Under the pieces are notes generated by a model. It saw only the letters and a program-made list of their open reading frames with translations. It did not search any database and was not told the origin of the DNA. From a virus: a DNA stretch of 64,000 nucleotides. This document shows positions 57,951 to 64,000 of the stretch, in pieces. The stretch is taken from positions 29,310 through 93,309 of the IMG/VR virus record IMGVR_UViG_3300035180_002599. One strand, given 5' to 3'. The position numbers and the translations under genes were made by a program. How positions within the stretch are numbered: position 1 is the stretch's first letter; each line of letters starts with the position of its first letter.

Positions 57951-58814
57951 ATGAAACAAGGTATTTTAGTAGAAAACGATGGTCGTTTTGAAGTTATTGT
58001 TGACGGTGAAGTTGTTTTTTCACGTAGCACTCGTTCAAATGCAGTAACATCAGCAAAAAATTTAGACATTTCATTATTATCAACAACACCAGAATCATCA
58101 TATGTGCCTATGATTGATAAACCCCATTTTAGTATCAATGCCCGATTTGGATTTTATGAAAACTTTCTAGGAATGGTTATGGATGGAGTTAATAACTCAA
58201 TTGTAGTATCCGGAAAAGGCGGATTGGGTAAATCATTTACGTTGCAAAAAATGCTAGATAAAAAAGGTTTAGAAGAAGATATTGATTACACTATAATCAA
58301 AGGTTATTCTACAGCGAAAGCAATGTACCGTACATTATTTGAAAATAACGGAAAAATTGTTATTTTTGATGATTGTGATAGCGTTCTTCAAGATAAAGTT
58401 TCATTGAATATTTTAAAAGGTGCTTTAGATAGTTACGAGAAGCGTATAATTCATTGGAATTCCGAAGGTTTTGGAGGAGATGATGATTTGCCATCATGTT
58501 TTGAATTTAAAGGACAAGTTATTTTCATTAGCAACATGGAACGTTCTAAAATCAACCAAGCAATTTTGAGCCGTTCATTGAATGTAGATTTATCTATGAC
58601 AAAAAGCGAAGCTATAGAACGTATGTGGACAATTTTACCAGATATTTTAACAGAGTACAGCATCAGCATCAAAGAAGATGCATTGAATTTTCTTGAAGAA
58701 AATCAACAAATCGTTAAAGATTTGAATATGCGAACATTATTAGATGTCACAAAAGTTAGAGCTAATATTCCTGAAAATTGGGAAGATGCCGCAAAATATT
58801 TAGTTATGCAATAA
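57951..58814 (+). CDS. AAA-type ATPase
   Basis: 287 residues. The first 50 form a small beta domain; the ATPase core has Walker A VSGKGGLGKSFT near residue 88, Walker B KIVIFDDCDS near 137, SNMERSKINQAILSR as sensor/arginine region. It resembles AAA ATPases found in large T4-like phages with unknown role. It has a consensus promoter and optimal codons, suggesting strong early or middle expression. Confidence 0.75.
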   Translation: MKQGILVENDGRFEVIVDGEVVFSRSTRSNAVTSAKNLDISLLSTTPESSYVPMIDKPHFSINARFGFYENFLGMVMDGVNNSIVVSGKGGLGKSFTLQKMLDKKGLEEDIDYTIIKGYSTAKAMYRTLFENNGKIVIFDDCDSVLQDKVSLNILKGALDSYEKRIIHWNSEGFGGDDDLPSCFEFKGQVIFISNMERSKINQAILSRSLNVDLSMTKSEAIERMWTILPDILTEYSISIKEDALNFLEENQQIVKDLNMRTLLDVTKVRANIPENWEDAAKYLVMQ

Positions 58815-58823
58815 AGGACCACT

Positions 58824-60047
58824 TTGTTAGTTTTAAATACAAATTCTTTTTCTTCTCAATTATCTCAGATAGCATCTGAGAGTATTTTATATCAAATCAA
58901 ATCACTAAATCTTAATTCTAAAAATACCGCATCTTTAGTTAATTCAGTTTCATTTAGTGTACGGAAAACCTTTTTAGATAAATTACTTCTCAATTCTAGA
59001 AAAATAGATTTTTCAGCTGATGTTGTAAAACATGCAGACTTTGAGCTTAGAAATAATATATTTTTATTCTATAAGAGAGTTCATTTAATAGACTCAAACA
59101 ATATCCTTCCAGGAACTAACAAAAAATTTACTAAATCCAAATCTGGAACATATATTGAGTTTAGGTTCGCTGGGGAATCAAATGATTCTGGGAATTGGTA
59201 TATTCATGAACTAGATGTAGAAAATTTCATCTCGCTTAATTATACCAAACAACAATTAACGGATTCAATAAAAGATGGATCTTTTAAACATTTAAAAATA
59301 GACATTCTGTTTGACTATACAAATAATACTGGACCTTTAAGAAATGTGAATGATTCTTATGTAAAATATAAGAAAAAAACTGGAACTTATAACATAGCTA
59401 GGTCACCTAATTGGTATGATAAAAAACTAGTTTATCAAAATGTAATGAGTGATGAGCTAAAAGAGTTACTAGAAAATGTTTCTTCATTTTGGACTAAGTA
59501 TAGATTACATTCTGTTAAAACCGAAAATATGAGAGATTTTAAATTCTTAATGTACGGTAACGAATTTACCCCTATCATAGATATGGTAACAAAAATGCCT
59601 ATAAATGTAGTTCCTGAGTTATTTTTTAACTCAGTAGTAGAAACGTTAATTAATTCTGAGGAATCTTCTTTTTACATCCATCATATTAAAGTTTTTGACA
59701 ATGCTAGCGTTCATAAAGAAGATGTTGAACCTAGTTCTTATTTAAGAAGTCAGTTGATAAAGAATAGTAAATCCATTCTTTTGGAATTGTTGAAATGTGT
59801 AGTTCTTTCAGATGATACTCATAAAAAAATACATAGGCTAAATTATTCTGATGGTATGTTGTATATGGATAAAAACAATAAACCATATGCTTTACCTTGG
59901 GGAATAAGCAATAAGAAAAATTTCAATGCTTTAAAGAAAAGATTTAAAGTTTTGAAAGACGTGGATTATGAAAGTCTTTATAATGAGTTATTTTTTACTA
60001 TTGATGAGATGATTGAAATAAAAGAAAAACTTAAACTTGATATTTAG
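58824..60047 (+). CDS. Hypothetical protein, 407 aa
   Basis: Starts at TTG 58824 after AAAGGACC. Soluble, Ser- and Asn-rich protein with VRKTFLDKLLLNSRKIDFSAD and a C-terminal part with HKKIHRLNYSDGMLYMDK. No domain recognised. Nine bases after the ATPase, so the two may act together. Confidence 0.6.
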   Translation: MLVLNTNSFSSQLSQIASESILYQIKSLNLNSKNTASLVNSVSFSVRKTFLDKLLLNSRKIDFSADVVKHADFELRNNIFLFYKRVHLIDSNNILPGTNKKFTKSKSGTYIEFRFAGESNDSGNWYIHELDVENFISLNYTKQQLTDSIKDGSFKHLKIDILFDYTNNTGPLRNVNDSYVKYKKKTGTYNIARSPNWYDKKLVYQNVMSDELKELLENVSSFWTKYRLHSVKTENMRDFKFLMYGNEFTPIIDMVTKMPINVVPELFFNSVVETLINSEESSFYIHHIKVFDNASVHKEDVEPSSYLRSQLIKNSKSILLELLKCVVLSDDTHKKIHRLNYSDGMLYMDKNNKPYALPWGISNKKNFNALKKRFKVLKDVDYESLYNELFFTIDEMIEIKEKLKLDI

Positions 60048-60051
60048 AAAA

Positions 60052-60059
60052 GATAAATA
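60052..60059 (+). promoter_or_regulatory. GATAAATA box, possible late promoter
   Basis: GATAAATA 68 bases before 60128, but a TGTTATAAT promoter lies between; its use is uncertain. Confidence 0.3.
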
Positions 60060-60093
60060 AATTTACAAATTAAACAAGATTTAATGATAATTT

Positions 60094-60102
60094 TGTTATA
60101 AT
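60094..60102 (+). promoter_or_regulatory. Extended -10 promoter of the 7-deazaguanine operon
   Basis: TGTTATAAT 25 bases before the methyltransferase gene; probably drives methyltransferase-queC-queE-dpdA-folE. Confidence 0.6.
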
Positions 60103-60127
60103 ATACAATAAGAATAAAAGGAAGACA

Positions 60128-60766
60128 ATGGCTAAAACAGTAAGACGTAAATTTTGGGGCATTGATTGTATTATCAGACATGACTACGAGGATTTAGAAA
60201 TTTCTAAAAAATTGCAAGATTATCAAACTAAAAGTGTCAATACTTTTAAACATTTTTTAACAAACGTACCTGATTTTCCTAATTTTAGATCATTATTAGA
60301 TATTGGTTGTGGTGATGATTTTTGTATTAATCAATTTCGAGATACTTTTGAAGAAGTTAAAGGTATTGATTTGTATGTAAACCCAGGAGAATATCAAGAT
60401 GTAGTTGTGTCCGATTGGTACACAATGGCTGAAGATGTATTCAAAGATAAGAAATTTGATGCAGTGTTTATGAATCACTCTATGGAACATGCAGAAAACA
60501 TTTATGCATTGATGCAACAAACATCCGCATTACAAAATAAAGGCGGAGCTATTTTCGTAGCAGTTCCAGACGGTGTAGACCCATTCGGTTTCGCAATCAC
60601 AAGCTCAACTACACATTTTTCTGTAGTAACAGAAGGGTTTTTACGAACTACACTACAACGTTTTGGATATAATGTAGAAGTTGTTAAAAAAGAATTGCGC
60701 CCAGGAGCACCTGAATTGTGGGCTTACGGAATCAAGCAGTATGATTCTTTTAGTTTGGAGAAATAA
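60128..60766 (+). CDS. SAM-dependent methyltransferase
   Basis: 212 residues with a class I methyltransferase core: LLDIGCGDD as SAM-binding motif near residue 58, VKGIDLYVN, FDAVFMNHSMEHAEN and GGAIFVAVPDG. The MNHSMEH motif is typical of type 11 methyltransferases acting on small molecules or modified bases. Its ATG-overlapped position before queC (stop TAATG) links it to 7-deazaguanine synthesis; it may methylate a deazaguanine derivative or its carboxyl group. Substrate is inference. Confidence 0.75.
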   Translation: MAKTVRRKFWGIDCIIRHDYEDLEISKKLQDYQTKSVNTFKHFLTNVPDFPNFRSLLDIGCGDDFCINQFRDTFEEVKGIDLYVNPGEYQDVVVSDWYTMAEDVFKDKKFDAVFMNHSMEHAENIYALMQQTSALQNKGGAIFVAVPDGVDPFGFAITSSTTHFSVVTEGFLRTTLQRFGYNVEVVKKELRPGAPELWAYGIKQYDSFSLEK

Positions 60767-61515
60767 TGACTGATTTAACCATTATGTATTCAGGTGGTTT
60801 GGATTCGTTTATTGCTTGGCATTACGCTAAAAAAATTGGGTTTAATCCCCAAGCAATTTATGTTAATTTAGGTCACCCATATGCTCACAAAGAATTAGAT
60901 TCCATGAACCGTTTATCTGAAAAATTTGGAATTTCTATTGATTATTTGGATATGACTACATTATACAATCTCATTCAAAACAAATTAAACAATCAAATTA
61001 TTCCTAGCCGCAATGTAATGTTAGCTACGATTGGAGCTATGTTTAACCCAATCGTTTGGATTAATGCTTTAGATGGTGAACAAAATGGTAAAGAACATGA
61101 TAAAAGTTATAGATTCTTTGCAGATACTACTGAATTGTTGAGTTTTACTAATGAGTTCTTTCAAGAAAGAACTACAATAACTTCACCGTTTGCTCATATG
61201 TCAAAGGCAGAGACAATTAAATGGGCTTTAGCCAATGGATTATCTAAAGAAGATTTATTTGAAACGACATCTTGTTATGATGGTGAAGAAACTAAATGTG
61301 GAAAATGCTTGACTTGTTATAAACGAAAAGTTGCATTTTTGCTAAATGGCGTAGATGAACCTGGATATAAACAAGATCCGTTGAATTCTTCATATGCTAA
61401 AGAAGTAGATGCCGAAATAACTAAAGCTATTGAAAATAATGATTATACAAGATTCACAAGAAAACGTATAAAAGAACATCAGGAATTGAAAGATATTCTT
61501 AATAAAAGGGGTTAA
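60766..61515 (+). CDS. queC: 7-cyano-7-deazaguanine synthase QueC
   Basis: Converts 7-carboxy-7-deazaguanine to preQ0 with ATP and ammonia. PP-loop YSGGLDSF is at residues 8-15, SRNVML follows near 85, and the zinc site CYDGEETKCGKCLTCYKR is near 171. Normal family length (249). No glutamine amidotransferase domain is fused, unlike the Gat-QueC of some phages. Confidence 0.92.
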   Translation: MTDLTIMYSGGLDSFIAWHYAKKIGFNPQAIYVNLGHPYAHKELDSMNRLSEKFGISIDYLDMTTLYNLIQNKLNNQIIPSRNVMLATIGAMFNPIVWINALDGEQNGKEHDKSYRFFADTTELLSFTNEFFQERTTITSPFAHMSKAETIKWALANGLSKEDLFETTSCYDGEETKCGKCLTCYKRKVAFLLNGVDEPGYKQDPLNSSYAKEVDAEITKAIENNDYTRFTRKRIKEHQELKDILNKRG

Positions 61516-62280
61516 ATGTTACCATTAGTAGAAACGTTCTACAGTATTCAAGGAGAAGGTCGAAGAGCCGGTTACAATTCATTATTCATAAGATTTGGTG
61601 GATGTAATTTTAGATGCCCTGGATTTGGTGTTAAATACACTACTCCAGATGGAGTAGAAAAATTTGGTTGTGACACTTGGATGGGAGTAGACCCTGCATT
61701 CAAAAAACAATGGGATAATAAAGATTCATATAAAGAGATTATATCTCAAGCAAATGATAGTATTCCTTCATCATCTAAATATCACAAATATGATGTCGTA
61801 ATTACTGGTGGTGAACCTACAATGTTTTGGAAGAATCAAGAATTTCAAAATTTATTAATCCATTACATTTCTAGAGGACATAAAGTAACCATTGAAACTA
61901 ATGCCTCATTAGATATTGAATTCACTAAAGATTATCAATCTGAAATTATGTTTAGTATGAGCGTAAAATTATCAAATTCTGGAGAGCCAGAAAGTAAAAG
62001 AATCAATATTGACAATATTTCCAATATTGCAGAAAACACAAAAGATAGCTATTTCAAATTTGTTATCAATGCTGAAACTAAAAACCAAGACATGAAAGAA
62101 ATCATGAATATTTTGGAAAGTGTTCCTAATTATTTAGATGTATTTTTGATGCCATTGGGTGATACAATGATTGAAGTTCATAAAAACAGAGGGGTTACCG
62201 CCGAATTGTGTGTAGCCAATGGATTTATGTATTCAGATCGTATGCATATAGCCATCTGGGATAATAAAAAAGGTGTTTAA
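61516..62280 (+). CDS. queE: 7-carboxy-7-deazaguanine synthase QueE
   Basis: Radical SAM enzyme that contracts the pterin ring. SIQGEGRRAGYNSLFIRFGGCNFRC is the start of the cluster loop; the third cysteine (CDTW) lies 17 residues after the second, so the motif is CX3CX17C instead of CX3CX2C. The CPGFG insert is a known QueE variant type. VITGGEPTMF binds SAM and VTIETNAS follows. The ATG is one base after queC stop. Confidence 0.9.
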   Translation: MLPLVETFYSIQGEGRRAGYNSLFIRFGGCNFRCPGFGVKYTTPDGVEKFGCDTWMGVDPAFKKQWDNKDSYKEIISQANDSIPSSSKYHKYDVVITGGEPTMFWKNQEFQNLLIHYISRGHKVTIETNASLDIEFTKDYQSEIMFSMSVKLSNSGEPESKRINIDNISNIAENTKDSYFKFVINAETKNQDMKEIMNILESVPNYLDVFLMPLGDTMIEVHKNRGVTAELCVANGFMYSDRMHIAIWDNKKGV

Positions 62281-63713
62281 TGGCTAAGAAGAAAAAAGAA
62301 AATCAAATTAAGATAGATTACTGTGCCAGCGGATTCTTAGGATATTCTGGTGCTGAAGCTATCATCCGTTACGCTTTAGAGAACGGAAAAGATGAGTACA
62401 TTGATTATATTGTAGCAGTAATGCATTATTTAAGAGACCAATTCAACAAAGTTGGCATTCATATGTCAGTCATGTTTAACGCACAATACGAACAAAAGAA
62501 CGCTTATATGATTGATATTCTAAGACAACATGGGTTTGATATGGAAGTTCATGCAGACTCTGGTGGATTACAAGTTATGACTCGTGGTTTGGATTTAGAA
62601 AAAGAAAAACCTGGTATTTTTGAATGTCAAGGAAAATATGCAGACTTAGCAATGTCATTTGATGAAATGCCAAATATAAAAGTAAATGAAGAAAAAAACA
62701 AATCTTTCCATTTTGGTCCTAAAAAAATTGAGAATATGTACTTTGTAAAAGAATTGGCGTTTATTAAAGGTGAGAAATCATCTAAAAATATTGTAGATCA
62801 AATTGAAGAGTTTATCAAACAAGGAACCAAAGCTCGTATCATTGTAATTTTACAAGGTCACACCATTGAAGATTATAATAATTATGCTCGTGGAGTGTAT
62901 TCATTAATACCTGAGAAATATTATAAGTATATCCATGGAATTTCATTAGGGGGAACTGGGTTTCAATCATTCGATGATTTGGTCGATGTATATCTTAGAA
63001 TACAAAGAGATTTAACTGCAGTTCCTAAAGATCATTTGAAACAAATTCATATTTTGGGTACAGGTACATTGGAAAGAATTTTTCCATTCTTGATTCTAGC
63101 AAATAAAGATTATTACGATTTTCCATTTACTTTTAGTTTTGATGCTACAACGCATGCTTCAGCAAGTACATGGGGAAAATGGTCAGAGTTAAAAGATAAC
63201 GGTGGGATAACTGTACACACTGTGGGTGGATACAAAATGAATAAACTTATTTTGAAACACACCACTCATATGTATGAAGAGTTAGCAGAATATTTGAAAA
63301 TTGTAGGAATTAATTCTTATGATGAAATGTTAGAACAAATGACTCCATATAATTCAACAGGAAAACGATTATCTGCAGATTTTGGAGCAGATAAAGAAGG
63401 TTACTTGAAAGTAGCTAATTTTTATTCATTTAACACATTTATTTTAGAATCTAGCACTTATTTGAAATTAATGGATAAAATAGTTAACGGTAATTTATAT
63501 GATGCTTCAACAAAAAACAAATATAGAAAAATTGCAGGCTCATTGATTAGTGAATTGAAATCTTATGAAGATTACATCTCTAAAGAAAAAGAAATTAGAA
63601 AAGTTTTAAAACATTTGAGACCTAGAAAAATCAATTATGTTAATACTTTAAAAGAAATTGAACATTTGATGACCGGAGAAATTCCGAAACATGAATGGGA
63701 TGAATGGGAGTAA
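62280..63713 (+). CDS. dpdA: DpdA-like DNA-guanine transglycosylase
   Basis: 477 residues related to tRNA-guanine transglycosylase: EVHADSGGLQVMTRG (nucleophile-region DSGGxQ) near residue 92, MSFDEMP, VILQGHTIEDY, HGISLGGTGFQSFDD and FSFDATTHAS as further active-site landmarks. Phage DpdA exchanges guanine in DNA for preQ0 or relatives. It overlaps queE by one base. No separate PUA domain is seen, which favours DNA over tRNA as the substrate. Confidence 0.87.
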   Translation: MAKKKKENQIKIDYCASGFLGYSGAEAIIRYALENGKDEYIDYIVAVMHYLRDQFNKVGIHMSVMFNAQYEQKNAYMIDILRQHGFDMEVHADSGGLQVMTRGLDLEKEKPGIFECQGKYADLAMSFDEMPNIKVNEEKNKSFHFGPKKIENMYFVKELAFIKGEKSSKNIVDQIEEFIKQGTKARIIVILQGHTIEDYNNYARGVYSLIPEKYYKYIHGISLGGTGFQSFDDLVDVYLRIQRDLTAVPKDHLKQIHILGTGTLERIFPFLILANKDYYDFPFTFSFDATTHASASTWGKWSELKDNGGITVHTVGGYKMNKLILKHTTHMYEELAEYLKIVGINSYDEMLEQMTPYNSTGKRLSADFGADKEGYLKVANFYSFNTFILESSTYLKLMDKIVNGNLYDASTKNKYRKIAGSLISELKSYEDYISKEKEIRKVLKHLRPRKINYVNTLKEIEHLMTGEIPKHEWDEWE

Positions 63714-63714
63714 A

Positions 63715-64000
63715 ATGAATAAAAAAGTAATAGAATTTATCAAACCTAGATATGTTATGAAATATAACGAAGAATCTTTTGCGGAAGCTTTAGCAGAATA
63801 CATGGATTTGCGTCCATTCAAAGCAAATGAAAATGTATGGGAAACAAATCAAAATGTTCCAGATGATGTTCATTTAATTGCTAGATTGGTAACTCAATAT
63901 CATCTAACCGAAGCATTTAAAGCTATGAAAATTGACATGTCTGATGATAATGTAATGGAAGATTTATCATCTGGAAATATTGGCACTCCTGGACGTATAG
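63715..64000 (+). CDS. folE: GTP cyclohydrolase I, FolE-type (3' truncated)
   Basis: The window ends after 95 codons. The visible part ends with LTEAFKAMKIDMSDDNVMEDLSS then NIGTPGRI, which matches the FolE stretch with D..DDSLMETPHRI before the catalytic core; a ~10-residue insert separates the two. FolE makes dihydroneopterin triphosphate, first step of the pathway. The catalytic Cys and His residues lie beyond the window edge, so confirmation needs the next bases. Confidence 0.65.
   Translation, partial: MNKKVIEFIKPRYVMKYNEESFAEALAEYMDLRPFKANENVWETNQNVPDDVHLIARLVTQYHLTEAFKAMKIDMSDDNVMEDLSSGNIGTPGRI

Noticed and set aside
1-64000. CRISPR arrays, insertion sequences, integrase or attachment sites
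   Set aside because: I looked for regular repeats with spacers, transposase-like frames and integrase-like frames and found none.

Overview
The window is one continuous stretch of a large, AT-rich, T4-like myovirus genome. The T4-type genes are the late sigma factor gp55, a probable gp33 coactivator, recombination nuclease gp47/gp46, clamp loader gp44, recombinase UvsX, tail sheath and a probable tail tube, rIIA/rIIB, RNA ligase 1 and class Ia ribonucleotide reductase. No integrase, transposon, CRISPR array or tRNA gene was seen. The host is not stated by the sequence. Extended -10 promoters without a clear -35 box and a QueE of the CPGFG type suggest a Campylobacterota host, but this is inference only, and the tmRNA tag ends in ALAA rather than the AKAA known from Campylobacter and Helicobacter.

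Layout. 1-2.6 kb: end of nrdA, then a GGDEF-domain protein. 2.6-9.3 kb: HU-like protein, zinc-ribbon proteins, macro domain, PsiE-like membrane protein, SLOG/DUF2493 protein and a phosphoribosyltransferase. 9.3-14.6 kb: mainly reverse-strand late genes, with a tail sheath gene split by a predicted group I intron, then a probable tail tube gene. 14.6-24.6 kb: replication, recombination and late-transcription block (gp55, 47, 46, 33, 44, MazG-like, ClpP-like, VWA, QueD, UvsX) ending in an Acb1-like anti-CBASS phosphodiesterase. 24.6-30.5 kb: proteins with a shared KFS-type N-terminus that look like packaged head proteins, an RlaP-type nucleotidyltransferase, and a reverse-strand lysis/ADP-ribosyltransferase-like cluster with decayed duplicate copies. 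30.6-31.2 kb: a phage tmRNA. 31.2-41 kb: a queuosine-salvage-like gene and a tellurite-resistance-type cluster (four TerD, TelA, TelA-like, TerC/DUF475). 41-51 kb: small membrane proteins, SmpB, a MESH1-like alarmone hydrolase and peptidyl-tRNA hydrolase 2. 51-60 kb: rIIB, rIIA, RNA ligase, an HD-polynucleotide kinase fusion and an AAA ATPase. 60-64 kb: methyltransferase, QueC, QueE, DpdA and the start of FolE.

How the genes fit together. FolE, QueD, QueE, QueC and DpdA form a full route from GTP to 7-deazaguanine in DNA, which would protect the genome from restriction. tmRNA, SmpB and Pth2, together with RNA ligase, the kinase fusion and RlaP, form a translation-rescue and RNA-repair set. 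GGDEF, MESH1-like, Acb1-like, macro and SLOG proteins all touch nucleotide signals and may counter host signalling or defence. Two promoter classes are visible: TGNTATAAT, mostly before early/middle-type genes, and an NATAAATA box resembling the T4 late promoter before sheath, tube, endolysin and the KFS proteins, matching the presence of gp55 and gp33.
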